Shown in pieces: positions 1 to 8,076 of a stretch of 17,856 nucleotides of DNA; within the stretch, counting starts at the first letter, position 1; every line of letters starts with the position of its first letter. Made by a program: the position numbers and the translations under genes. The notes beneath the pieces were generated by a model. The model searched no databases. It saw only the letters and a program-made list of their open reading frames with translations, and was not told where the DNA came from. Source of the DNA: JAKFWF01 sp031365375 (GTDB lineage Bacteria; Pseudomonadota; Alphaproteobacteria; Rhizobiales; Hyphomicrobiaceae); the NCBI GenBank assembly GCA_031365375.1, contig JANLXZ010000070.1, positions 1 to 17,856 on the forward strand, in the 5' to 3' direction.

Positions 1-737
1 AGGCCGCCCAGCACCGCGCCGATGATGCTTTCCAGACCACCGACGATCACCGCCGGAAACACCTTGACACCGACGGTCGCGACGGACGCCGAGACGCCCG
101 ACACCAAGCCGACCACGACCCCGGCCAGTGCCGACACGACCGATGAAATCGCCCAAGCGGTGGCAAACACGCGACGCACCGATACGCCCATGCTTTGCGC
201 CGCCTGCTGATCGAAGGCGGTGGCCCGCATGGCCAAACCCATCTTCGAGAATTTGAAGAAATACGCAAAGCCGACCATGATGACGAGCGATATCGCCAAA
301 CTCATCAGGTACGCGCTTTCGACGTTGAGCCCGAGGATCTGCACGCTCTTGGTATCGAACACCTGCGGGAAAGGTTGCACGAATACGCCGAACATCCATT
401 TCAGGAGCGCCTGGAAGAAGATCGACAAGCCGATCGTCACCATCACGATCGAGATCACCGGTTCGCCGATAAGCGGCCTCAGCACAACCGTTTGCACCAG
501 AATGCCGAGCAGCGCCATGAAGACGAGGCACACGGGGAAGCCGATCCAGAATGGCAGCTTGAGCGTGGCGACGAGCCACCAGCACGCCCAGGCACCGATC
601 AGCACGAACTCGCCCTGCGCGAAATTTACGACCTGGCTCGCCTTGTAAATCAGCACGAAACACATCGCGACGACGCCATACAGCGCGCCGACGATCATGC
701 CGTTGACGAGGAGTTGCGTGAGAAGCGTCGTGTTCAT
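1..737 (-). CDS. Branched-chain amino acid type ABC transporter permease (LivH family), partial at left edge
   Basis: This is an inner-membrane permease of a Liv/HAAT-type importer, which carries branched-chain amino acids or, in many alphaproteobacteria, other carboxylates and amides. The reading frame is open on the minus strand from ATG at 737 to the window edge, giving about 245 residues that begin MNTTLLTQLLVNGMIVGALYG. Family hallmarks are the N-terminal VNFAQGEF motif and, near residue 180, MRATAFDQQAAQSMG. The rest is a run of hydrophobic segments. LivH proteins are usually about 290 residues, so roughly 45 C-terminal residues lie outside. The start codon overlaps the stop of the upstream ligase gene (ATGA), which points to translational coupling. 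The second permease, the binding protein and the second ATPase would be expected further left. Substrate identity cannot be read from the sequence. Confidence 0.93.
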   Translation of the reverse strand, partial: MNTTLLTQLLVNGMIVGALYGVVAMCFVLIYKASQVVNFAQGEFVLIGAWACWWLVATLKLPFWIGFPVCLVFMALLGILVQTVVLRPLIGEPVISIVMVTIGLSIFFQALLKWMFGVFVQPFPQVFDTKSVQILGLNVESAYLMSLAISLVIMVGFAYFFKFSKMGLAMRATAFDQQAAQSMGVSVRRVFATAWAISSVVSALAGVVVGLVSGVSASVATVGVKVFPAVIVGGLESIIGAVLGG

Positions 738-2665
738 GCCGACTTCGCCTGCGCTTGCGCTGCGGCTAACGAGGCGACTGGCATCGTCGTGCGGATCCGC
801 TGTTTTGATCCATCCTGGAATGCGATCTCCGTATCGACCTTCACTTCATTCGCACCCGAATAGATGGCGTCGATGATGGTTGCGTACTTCTCGGCGATCA
901 CACCGCGCCGGACTTTGCGGGTGCGTGTCAGCTCGCCGTCATCGGCATCGAGCTCCTTGTACAGGAGGACGAATTTGCGTAACTGCTGAGCCGGCGGCAG
1001 AGATTGGTTCACGCGCGCAATTTCGCCCGAGATCAAATTGTAGATCTCTTTCCGGTTCGACAAGTCGGAGTAGGTGGTGAAGGCCATGCGCTGCTGCTCG
1101 GCCCACTTGGAGACGATAGAAAAGCGGATGCAGACGATGGCCGCGGGGTAGGCGCGTTGGTCGCCGAGGATAACCGCCTCACTTATATATGGAGAGAACT
1201 TCAGCTTGTTCTCGATGTACTGGGGCGAAAACCGCTCGCCGGCCGTCGTCGAGGCCAGATCTTTCATGCGATCGATCACAACCAGCTGGCCAGATGGCTT
1301 GAAGTAGCCGGCATCGCCGGTGTGCATCCAGCCGTCGCGCAGGTCGGGACTAACAACCGCGTCGGCCTTGAAGTATCCCTTGAACATGTAAGGATGCTGG
1401 CTGATGATTTCCCCAACACCACTCGGATCTGGATTTTCGATCCTGATTTTGTAGGCATCCGTCAAGCCGCGCCCGACACCATCGAAGTCGCGATCGCCGA
1501 TACGCTGCGTGCAGTAGATGCCGCCGAGCTCGGTTTGACCATAGAGCTGCATCATCGGCACGCCCATCGCCATGAAGAATTTGAAAGTGTCCGGCCCCAG
1601 TGCAGCACCGCCCGTGCTTGCCATCCGAAGTCTTGAGAAGCCAAGACGATCGCGCAGTGCGCGCAAGACAAGTTTCTGCGCAATGGCGCTGGTGCGACCA
1701 CGATCGACAGCACGTAGGCCCAGCTTAAAAGCCGCATCGAACAGCCGCTGCTTGAACTTTGTCGCGTCCATCATCTGCGCGCGCACGTTAGCTGCGATCT
1801 GCTCCCAAACGCGCGGGGCGAGGAACATGAAGGTCGGCGCGATCTCCCGCAGATCGGCCATGATCGTTGTCGGATCTTCGACGAAGTTCAGTTTGTGACG
1901 ACACACGACAGGCTGGAACAGCGCCATGAACTGTTCGCCGATCCAACCCATCGGCAGCAGCGAAACGTATTCGTCATCGGGGCCGAGATCTAACAGCGCG
2001 CAGTAATTGGCGACATGCTGAATGAATGGCCCGCCAGCAATGCTCACGAGTTTCGGGTTCGACGTCGTACCCGATGTGGAGCACAAGACGGCGACGTCGC
2101 TGCCTTTGGTGGCATCAACGAGTATATCCCATGCGCCAGGGGTATTCAGCGCCCGTTGATGTGCGCGCTCGAACAGCACTTCACGGTGGATCAGGCGCGG
2201 ATCGGTGTATTTCCGCATGCCACGAGCATCGTTGAAGATGATGGCTTTCACCGACGATACGCCGGCTGTCACGCGGAGGATCTTGTCGACCTGCTCTTCG
2301 TTCTCGGCGACAACGACCTTTGCCTCGGCAAATGAGACAAGGAAATTTATCTCGGCGTCGAGCGCGTCCTGGTACAGTCCGAGGCTTGCGGCACGGACTG
2401 CTTGCGCGCCGATCGCCGCGGCAATCCAGTGCGGTCTTGCATCGCCGATGATCGCAACCGTGTCGCCAGCTTCCACGCCGAGAATTTCGAAACCAAGCGC
2501 CCACAGCTTAACACTCTCGTTCACGTCGACCCACGTGTAGGACTTCCAGAGCCCCAGTTCCTTTTCTCGCTGGGCGATGTCCGAGCCGTGCGCTTGAGCG
2601 TTGTGTCGGACGAGCTTTGGCAACGTATCGTTGCCGCTGAGATGGCTGAACCGCTCGATGTTCAT
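734..2665 (-). CDS. AMP-forming acyl-CoA synthetase/ligase embedded in the liv operon
   Basis: The 643-residue protein belongs to the ANL adenylate-forming superfamily and resembles long-chain fatty acyl-CoA ligases in size. It should activate a carboxylic acid with ATP and join it to CoA in the cytoplasm. Visible motifs are the phosphate-binding loop CSTSGTTSNPK (about 195-205), YGQTE (375-379), WMHTGDAGYF (446-455), the hinge IDRMKD (464-469), and a C-terminal Lys in GELTRTRKVRR. The gene sits between the livG-type and livH-type genes and overlaps both by ATGA, so it is almost certainly part of the transporter operon. A ligase in this place is a recurring arrangement in alpha- and betaproteobacterial liv operons and suggests vectorial or immediate CoA activation of the imported acid. 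The exact substrate is unknown. Confidence 0.93.
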   Translation of the reverse strand: MNIERFSHLSGNDTLPKLVRHNAQAHGSDIAQREKELGLWKSYTWVDVNESVKLWALGFEILGVEAGDTVAIIGDARPHWIAAAIGAQAVRAASLGLYQDALDAEINFLVSFAEAKVVVAENEEQVDKILRVTAGVSSVKAIIFNDARGMRKYTDPRLIHREVLFERAHQRALNTPGAWDILVDATKGSDVAVLCSTSGTTSNPKLVSIAGGPFIQHVANYCALLDLGPDDEYVSLLPMGWIGEQFMALFQPVVCRHKLNFVEDPTTIMADLREIAPTFMFLAPRVWEQIAANVRAQMMDATKFKQRLFDAAFKLGLRAVDRGRTSAIAQKLVLRALRDRLGFSRLRMASTGGAALGPDTFKFFMAMGVPMMQLYGQTELGGIYCTQRIGDRDFDGVGRGLTDAYKIRIENPDPSGVGEIISQHPYMFKGYFKADAVVSPDLRDGWMHTGDAGYFKPSGQLVVIDRMKDLASTTAGERFSPQYIENKLKFSPYISEAVILGDQRAYPAAIVCIRFSIVSKWAEQQRMAFTTYSDLSNRKEIYNLISGEIARVNQSLPPAQQLRKFVLLYKELDADDGELTRTRKVRRGVIAEKYATIIDAIYSGANEVKVDTEIAFQDGSKQRIRTTMPVASLAAAQAQAKSA

Positions 2666-3486
2666 TGGGCGGCCTCCGCGACGGCGGTATCGGCGAGGCC
2701 GTGATCTTGGCCGAGATAGGCGCGCTTCACGTCCTCGTTTGCTCTGATGTCGTCGGGCAAACCCTCGGCAATCTTGCGGCCGAAATCGAGCACCATGAGC
2801 CGGTGCGATAGGTCCATGACGACGCCCATATCGTGCTCGATCATGACGACCGTCATGCCCAGTTCTTCATTCAGATCGACGATGTAGCGCGCCATGTCCT
2901 CTTTCTCTTCGAGGTTCATGCCGGCCATCGGCTCATCGAGCAGAATAAGTTCTGGCTTAAGTGCAATCGCACGGGCGAGCTCGACGCGCTTTCGCAAACC
3001 GTACGAGAGCGTACCCGCGTGCTCGTTGCGGATGTCCTTAATCTCGAGGAAATCGATGATCTCCTCGACGGCCGCGCGATGAACTGTTTCCTCACGCTGT
3101 GCGCCGCCAAACCAATAGACCATGCCGCGCGCGAAGCCGACCTTCATCAGGTGGTGGCGGCCGATCAGTATGTTATCGAGCACCGTCATGCCGCTATACA
3201 GGGCGAGATTCTGAAAGGTCCGGCCGATGCCGAGGTCGGCACGCTTGCTGGTCCCTAGTTTTGTGATGTCGCGCCCCTTGTGCAGGATACGTCCAGAGGT
3301 TGGCCGGTAACGCCCCGAGATGCAGTTGAGCGTCGATGTTTTGCCCGCGCCATTAGGACCGATGATGGAATATAGTTCGCCCGGATAAACCTTGCAGCTG
3401 ACATCGGTCATGGCCTTCACGCCACCAAAGCGCAGACTCACGGCTTCCAGTTCGAGGATCGGTGTGCGCGCAACGTCAGCCGCCAT
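2662..3486 (-). CDS. Branched-chain amino acid type ABC transporter ATP-binding protein (LivG family)
   Basis: This 274-residue cytoplasmic ATPase powers the Liv/HAAT importer. All nucleotide-binding elements are visible: Walker A GPNGAGKT (43-50), Q-loop Gln in FQN (about 92), the ABC signature LSYGLRKRV (160-168), Walker B ILLDEP (181-186) and the switch His in IEHDM (218). The insert between Q-loop and signature and the signature form match LivG rather than LivF. It is the first gene of the minus-strand operon and overlaps the following ligase by ATGA. A GGTGGGA sequence lies just upstream of the ATG. Its promoter should lie in the 267-bp divergent region shared with the acyl-CoA dehydrogenase operon. 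Confidence 0.94.
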   Translation of the reverse strand: MAADVARTPILELEAVSLRFGGVKAMTDVSCKVYPGELYSIIGPNGAGKTSTLNCISGRYRPTSGRILHKGRDITKLGTSKRADLGIGRTFQNLALYSGMTVLDNILIGRHHLMKVGFARGMVYWFGGAQREETVHRAAVEEIIDFLEIKDIRNEHAGTLSYGLRKRVELARAIALKPELILLDEPMAGMNLEEKEDMARYIVDLNEELGMTVVMIEHDMGVVMDLSHRLMVLDFGRKIAEGLPDDIRANEDVKRAYLGQDHGLADTAVAEAAQ

Positions 3487-3657
3487 CGATCAATCCCACC
3501 GCAGGGCAGTGTGGGCAGCGGCCGACGTCTTGGCGGACAGAACTACGACTGACAGGATTGCGCAGTATCGGCGCGAGTTCATGGCATTCCCTCCGTACTC
3601 ATACGAGACAGCGCCGCTATCTTGGACGCTCCCGTGCCAACCTTCAAGGCTGGTCTA

Positions 3658-3685
3658 TTGACAAAGACGATGCGACTGATTGAAT
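3658..3685 (+). promoter_or_regulatory. Predicted sigma70-type promoter of the acyl-CoA dehydrogenase operon
   Basis: A perfect -35 box TTGACA (3658-3663) is followed after 16 bases by TTGAAT (3680-3685), four of six matches to the -10 consensus. Transcription would start near 3692, about 60 bases before the ATG at 3754. The palindrome at 3674-3693 covers the -10 box and start site, a layout fitting repression. Confidence 0.5.
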
Positions 3686-3693
3686 GATCAGTC
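3674..3693. promoter_or_regulatory. Probable TetR-family operator palindrome
   Basis: Seven-base arms GACTGAT and ATCAGTC are separated by six bases, giving a 20-bp perfect-arm palindrome of the size typical for TetR-family operators. It lies on the -10 region of the rightward promoter. The nearest regulator gene is the TetR protein that ends the same operon, so autoregulation is the natural inference. The binding protein is not proven by sequence. Confidence 0.65.
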
Positions 3694-3753
3694 AATAGAC
3701 TTGTTGTCGGATGTGCGAGTGCTCATTCCGATGTTCGCCAGGACGATCCGGCA

Positions 3754-4890
3754 ATGTTGAACCGCACGATTTTCGCGTCCGAACATGAGATGCTGCGCGA
3801 CAGTGCACGGAAATTCTTTGAACAAGAGATCGTGCCGCAACATCGGCAGTGGGAAAATGACGGCGTTGCGCCGCGATCAATCTGGAAAAAAGCCGGCGAG
3901 CACGGATTATTGTGCGTCAACATCCCCGAAGCCTACGGCGGTGGAGGTGCCGATCGACTGGCGGCGGCCGTGCTCATCGAAGAACAGGCGCGCCTGGGAC
4001 TATCGGGGCCTGGCTTCTCGACGCATTCGGATATCGTGGCACCCTACATTTTGAACTACGGCACGGAGGCGCAGAAACAGAAGTGGTTGCCTGCGATGGC
4101 ACGCGGCGAAATGATCGGCGCAATCGTCATGACGGAGCCAGATGCGGGAAGCGATCTGCGCGCGATCCGCACCACCGCGCTCCAAGATGGCAACGACCTC
4201 GTTATCAACGGACAGAAAACTTTCATCACCAACGGTGTGTGTGCTGATCTACTCGTGATGGCGACGAAGTCGGGCGCAAACACGGGGCCGAAGGATCTGA
4301 CGCTTGTCGTCGTGGACGGCGACCGGCCCGGGTTGACGCGGGGCAAACCGTTCGAAAAGATTGGCATGAAGGCGCAGGATACGTGTGAACTATTCTTCGA
4401 CAGCGTCCGTGTGCCAGCGTCAAACATTTTGGGCGCGGAAGGCCAAGGCTTCGCACTGTTGGCAAAAGAACTTGCCTGGGAGCGGCTGCAAATTGCCGTT
4501 GGCGCGGTCGCGACGTGCCACGCCGCGCTCGGGTGGACGCGCGACTATACGCGGGAGCGAAAGGCATTCGGCAAGGCTGTGGCCGAATTTCAGAACACTC
4601 GATTTCGTCTCGCCGAAATAAAGACCGAGATCCAGATCGCCCAGGTTTTCGTCGATCGCTGCCTGCTCGAAGTCAACAACGATGCGCTCGATGCCACCAC
4701 TGCAGCGATGGCAAAGTACTGGTGCACCGAATTGATGGGGCGGGTGCTCGATCAGTGCGTACAACTGCATGGTGGCGCCGGCTATATGTGGGACATGCCC
4801 ATTGCCCGCGCCTACGCGGATGCGCGTGTACATCGCATCTACGGTGGCTCCAACGAAATCATGCGTGAGCTGATCGCGAGATCGCTGTGA
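3754..4890 (+). CDS. Acyl-CoA dehydrogenase family protein
   Basis: This 378-residue flavoenzyme should introduce a C2-C3 double bond into an acyl-CoA, passing electrons to electron-transfer flavoprotein. The FAD/substrate motif MTEPDAGSD is at 126-134 and the C-terminal IYGGSNEI motif at about 362-369. The medium-chain enzyme's catalytic Glu position at the C-terminus is occupied by Gly here. Instead a Glu in WERLQIAVG (E243) lines up with the catalytic base of the isovaleryl-CoA and long-chain dehydrogenases. That assignment is by eye. It is the first gene of the operon downstream of the operator, and its stop region overlaps a possible GTG start of the next gene. Substrate could be branched, alicyclic or linear; cyclohexanecarboxyl-CoA dehydrogenase (AliB-like) is one option. 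Confidence 0.93.
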   Translation: MLNRTIFASEHEMLRDSARKFFEQEIVPQHRQWENDGVAPRSIWKKAGEHGLLCVNIPEAYGGGGADRLAAAVLIEEQARLGLSGPGFSTHSDIVAPYILNYGTEAQKQKWLPAMARGEMIGAIVMTEPDAGSDLRAIRTTALQDGNDLVINGQKTFITNGVCADLLVMATKSGANTGPKDLTLVVVDGDRPGLTRGKPFEKIGMKAQDTCELFFDSVRVPASNILGAEGQGFALLAKELAWERLQIAVGAVATCHAALGWTRDYTRERKAFGKAVAEFQNTRFRLAEIKTEIQIAQVFVDRCLLEVNNDALDATTAAMAKYWCTELMGRVLDQCVQLHGGAGYMWDMPIARAYADARVHRIYGGSNEIMRELIARSL

Positions 4891-4904
4891 ACAAGGGCCT
4901 TCCC

Positions 4905-5684
4905 ATGCGCGTTCTAATTACAGGCGCCAGCAAGGGTATCGGACGGGCGATCGCCGAGCGGCTGGCGGCACCGGGTGTTTCGCTTGGGGTTTGTGGGACA
5001 CGTGCGTCCGCAGAGCTTTCGGCCATCGTTGGGATGTGCCAGGCGCGCGGTGCAAATACGATTGCACTCACCGGGGACCTCGCGGACGCAGCGATACCCG
5101 CCCGTCTCGTCGCCGATGCCTCGGGTGCGTTCGGCGGACTAGATGCCGTCATCAGTAACGCTGGCGTCGTTGCGCCATCGCGGATTGCCGAACTCCCGCT
5201 CGATGATTGGGACCGCATTTTCAACATCAATACCCGCAGCGCCTTCCTACTGGCGCAGGCAGCATATCCTCACTTGAAGTCCTCGCGCGGTTCGTTTGTC
5301 GCCGTCGCCTCGATGTCGGGTGTCGAGCCTTATCCCGGAACCGGCGCATACAGCCCGAGCAAGGCGGCGCTGATCATGCTGGTGCGGGTATTGGCGCAGG
5401 AGTGGGCGGCTGCTGGCATCCGGGTCAATGCGATCTCACCCGGCCTGATAAAGACCGCAATGACCGCACCAATCTACGCCGATCCGGTCAAGACGGCCGC
5501 ACGCGAAGCCTTGGTTCCAATGCACCGCATCGGCGTGCCCGAGAGCGACATTGCCGGTATTGCTGCATTCTTGATTTCCAACGATGCCGGCTACATCACG
5601 GGGCAAAACATCATCGCCGACGGTGGATTGCTCGGCTCGATTCAGGCCAATATTGCCGGCCGCCCGAAATCGGGGGCTGCATGA
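4905..5684 (+). CDS. SDR family NAD(P)-dependent oxidoreductase (FabG-like)
   Basis: This is a classical short-chain dehydrogenase of about 259 residues. It shows the cofactor motif TGASKGIG (6-13), SNAG near residue 84-87, and a catalytic set consistent with Ser136, Tyr149 and Lys153 (YSPSK). It probably interconverts a 3-hydroxyacyl-CoA or a related alcohol and its ketone. The chosen ATG at 4905 is preceded by AAGGG and puts the first beta strand right at the N-terminus, as is usual. A GTG at 4887 overlapping the upstream stop (GTGA) would add six residues and cannot be excluded. The 3' end overlaps the next gene by ATGA. Its relation to the second SDR in the operon is unclear; the two may act on different intermediates. 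Confidence 0.9.
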   Translation: MRVLITGASKGIGRAIAERLAAPGVSLGVCGTRASAELSAIVGMCQARGANTIALTGDLADAAIPARLVADASGAFGGLDAVISNAGVVAPSRIAELPLDDWDRIFNINTRSAFLLAQAAYPHLKSSRGSFVAVASMSGVEPYPGTGAYSPSKAALIMLVRVLAQEWAAAGIRVNAISPGLIKTAMTAPIYADPVKTAAREALVPMHRIGVPESDIAGIAAFLISNDAGYITGQNIIADGGLLGSIQANIAGRPKSGAA

Positions 5685-7294
5685 TCAGCTTCCCCGAACC
5701 GGACGTCGGGCGTGCTAGCGGCTACCGAGCAGCCGGCTACTGGCGCGACGATACGATCGCCGGCCTAGTCGCCCACGTTGCAACATCGGTACCGAGTAAG
5801 ATTGCTGTCCGCGATGCTTCGGGTGCGAGCATCACCTACGCAGAGCTTCAGCGGAACTCACGATCCATAGCGCGCTTCTTGGCTGAGGCTGGCGTCGGTC
5901 AAGGTGACATCGTGACGGTGTGCCTGCCGAATTGGTGGCAAGTGGTTGCCATATTCCTAGGGGTGATACGCATCGGTGCGGTCCTCAACCCCGTGCCGAC
6001 TACTTACGGCCGGGCTGACCTCGCGTACGTGCTGGGGAAATGCCGGAGCAAGGCATTGTTCGTGCCAGGCCGTTTTCGCAGTGTCGATTACAGTAAGTTG
6101 GTTGTTGCATTGGATGTGTCGATCCCAGTCATCCAAGTGGGAGATACCCGAGAGCCATTTGGCATTTCATTTTCGGACGCGCTCAAAGTCGAGCCGATCG
6201 ATGGAGAGGTCAATCTTTCGGCTGATGATCCGGTCGCTGTTCTGTTCACGTCAGGCACCGAGGCGAAACCGAAAGGCGCGGTGCACACGCACAATACCAT
6301 CCTGTTCGGCGAGCGCGCGATGGCGTCCGCTCTCGGCATCGATGCCTCCGATATCGCGTTCATGGCCTCGCCAATTTCACATGCCACTGGCTTCCTGCAT
6401 GGCGTCGTGATGACGCTGACAACTGGTGGTACGTTGTCACTGCTCGATGTGTTTTCCGGCGCCGCCGCCGCCAATCAGATGCGCGACCATCGCTGCACAT
6501 GGACGATGGGCGCAACGCCGTTTCTGTCAGACGTGGCGGATGCATTGGCGTCATCGTCGTACCGGCTTCCGGATTTGCGTTACTTCCTTTGCGGCGGCGC
6601 ACCCGTGCCTGAGGCGCTAGTCCGGCGGGCGACGCAGATCAGCCTTCGCATCCTCTCGATCTACGGCTCGACGGAAAGCCCACCGCATACGATCGTCCAT
6701 CCCGATGATCCAGTCGAGAATGCGTGGACAACGGACGGCCGCCCGCTTGACGGAATCGAAGTTGGCATCGTGTCGGATGGCCGAGATTTTTTACCGCTGG
6801 AGGAAACGGGCGAAGAGCGGTCGCGCGGGCCGAACACATGCCTGGGTTACCTCGACGAGCCAGGGCTGACGGCGAAAGATTTCGACGCCGATGGCTGGTA
6901 CTATTCCGGCGATCTTGCGCGCCAATTGCCCGATGGCTCGATCCGTATCGCTGGCCGCTTGAAGGACATCATCGTGCGTGGGGGCCAGAACATCTCGGCG
7001 CGAGAAATAGAAGAGTATTTGATAGCGCATACAGCGGTGCAAGTGGTTTCCCTTGTCGGCGTGCCGCATGAGCGACTGGGTGAAACGAGTTGCGCCGTGG
7101 TGGTAGCGAAGACCGGCCATGCGCTGACGCTTGCGGAACTCGTCGCATTCTTGAATCAGAAGGGCATTGCGCGTTTCAAGCTGCCGGAGCGGCTGGAGAT
7201 TTGGCCCGGCCTGACAACGACACCCAGCGGTAAGATCCAAAAATTCCTGATCCGCAATATGCTCAACGAACAGCTTGGAAAGGCTTCAAGATGA
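5681..7294 (+). CDS. AMP-forming acyl-CoA ligase (cyclohexanecarboxylate-CoA ligase-like)
   Basis: The 537-residue ANL-superfamily ligase activates a carboxylic acid to its CoA thioester. Motifs are FTSGTEAKPKG (189-199), YGSTE (328-332), YYSGDLA (407-413), the hinge GRLKDIIVRGGQNI (425-438) and the catalytic Lys in PSGK (about 518). The opening GYRAAGYWRDDTIAGLV resembles the start of AliA-type and related medium-size ligases, which is a loose similarity from memory. The frame is open upstream to 5207, but the ATG at 5681 overlaps the preceding stop (ATGA) and the upstream stretch duplicates the SDR coding region in another frame, so the short form is preferred. It overlaps the next gene by ATGA as well. 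It is distinct in size and motifs from the 643-residue ligase of the transporter operon. Confidence 0.92.
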   Translation: MISFPEPDVGRASGYRAAGYWRDDTIAGLVAHVATSVPSKIAVRDASGASITYAELQRNSRSIARFLAEAGVGQGDIVTVCLPNWWQVVAIFLGVIRIGAVLNPVPTTYGRADLAYVLGKCRSKALFVPGRFRSVDYSKLVVALDVSIPVIQVGDTREPFGISFSDALKVEPIDGEVNLSADDPVAVLFTSGTEAKPKGAVHTHNTILFGERAMASALGIDASDIAFMASPISHATGFLHGVVMTLTTGGTLSLLDVFSGAAAANQMRDHRCTWTMGATPFLSDVADALASSSYRLPDLRYFLCGGAPVPEALVRRATQISLRILSIYGSTESPPHTIVHPDDPVENAWTTDGRPLDGIEVGIVSDGRDFLPLEETGEERSRGPNTCLGYLDEPGLTAKDFDADGWYYSGDLARQLPDGSIRIAGRLKDIIVRGGQNISAREIEEYLIAHTAVQVVSLVGVPHERLGETSCAVVVAKTGHALTLAELVAFLNQKGIARFKLPERLEIWPGLTTTPSGKIQKFLIRNMLNEQLGKASR

Positions 7295-8049
7295 TCATTC
7301 TAAAGCACTCTGGACCGGTCACGACCTTGTTGATGAGCCGTCCCTCCGTCAACGCGATCGATCCTGCCTTTGTCGTCGCCTTCGACAAGGCCTTGGATAA
7401 GATCAGGGAAGTCAAATCTACGGTTGTCGTGATCCGCAGCGACCAGAAATGTTTCTCGGCTGGTGCCGACCTGTCGCTGATCCAAGGTTTCTTTTCCAAG
7501 CCTGGAGGTACGGCTGAGATGGTCGCCTACGTGAAAACGTTGCATCGTTTATTCGACCGGTTGGAGAAGCTGGAGGCCGTTACGGTCGCAGCTATGGCTG
7601 GTCCAGCATTGGGCGGCGGGTTGGAGTTGGCGCTCGCCTGTGATCTGCGCATCGCCACTCACGCAACCAAACTAGGCTTGCCAGAAACGCGCATCGGCAT
7701 GATCCCGGGCGCTGGCGGCACGCAACGGTTGCCGAGGCTCTGCGGACCCGGCGTCGCCGCGCGTTTGATCTTAAGCGCCGAAGTGATTGACGGCCGCGAA
7801 GCCGAGAGACTGGGTCTCGTTCAGTGGAGCGTCGAGGCGAGCGAAATCGATGCCAAGATCGGCGAGGTAACGCAACGCGTCGCCGGTCTGTCTCGTCCCG
7901 CGTTGATTGCCGCAAAGGATTGTCTGGCCGCCGCGTTCGGCTCCGCGGCCGATGGCTTCGCGCGCGAAATCGAAAAGCCTTTGACACTTATGGAAACGCC
8001 CGAGGCGCGCGAACGGATCGCGGCCTTCTTCGCTCCCAAAACCAACTGA
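7291..8049 (+). CDS. Enoyl-CoA hydratase/isomerase family protein (crotonase)
   Basis: This 252-residue crotonase-fold protein should add water across the double bond made by the acyl-CoA dehydrogenase. The oxyanion-hole motifs SAGAD (56-60) and GGG (108-110) are present. Both catalytic glutamates of true hydratases are kept: one in GGGLELA (E112) and one in LPETRIG (E132), followed by the family stretch IPGAGGTQRL. Retention of both argues for hydratase activity (BadK/EchA-like) over the hydrolase or ring-cleaving branches. The start overlaps the ligase stop by ATGA, and the next gene follows after 27 bases. Confidence 0.92.
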   Translation: MIILKHSGPVTTLLMSRPSVNAIDPAFVVAFDKALDKIREVKSTVVVIRSDQKCFSAGADLSLIQGFFSKPGGTAEMVAYVKTLHRLFDRLEKLEAVTVAAMAGPALGGGLELALACDLRIATHATKLGLPETRIGMIPGAGGTQRLPRLCGPGVAARLILSAEVIDGREAERLGLVQWSVEASEIDAKIGEVTQRVAGLSRPALIAAKDCLAAAFGSAADGFAREIEKPLTLMETPEARERIAAFFAPKTN

Positions 8050-8076
8050 CCGGCTTCATGCCACGAGGAGATACAC

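Larger units (their letters stand above)
3655..3698. repeat. Outer inverted repeat around the operator
   Basis: CTATTGAC at 3655-3662 is the exact reverse complement of GTCAATAG at 3691-3698. The right arm overlaps the inner palindrome by three bases, so two nested inverted repeats share one right flank. The left arm contains most of the TTGACA -35 box. This could be a second half-site pair or the mirrored -35 elements of two opposing promoters. Confidence 0.55.
3487..3753. promoter_or_regulatory. Divergent regulatory region between the liv-ligase operon and the acyl-CoA catabolic operon
   Basis: This 267-bp stretch separates two divergently transcribed operons and holds no convincing gene. 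Its right part carries nested inverted repeats and a sigma70-like promoter facing right, described separately. From 3487 to about 3650 I see no clear motif apart from the ribosome-binding sequence of the livG-type gene next to its ATG. One regulator bound here could control both transport and catabolism. Confidence 0.7.

Noticed and set aside
195..863. Long plus-strand open frames opposite the livH-type and ligase genes
   Set aside because: They are antisense to well-supported genes, have low-complexity His/Glu/Arg-rich translations and no family motif; typical of G+C-rich shadow frames.
5207..5680. Extended N-terminus of the second CoA ligase
   Set aside because: This 158-codon upstream stretch is an out-of-frame reading of the SDR gene; the ATGA overlap at 5681 gives a normal-length ligase.
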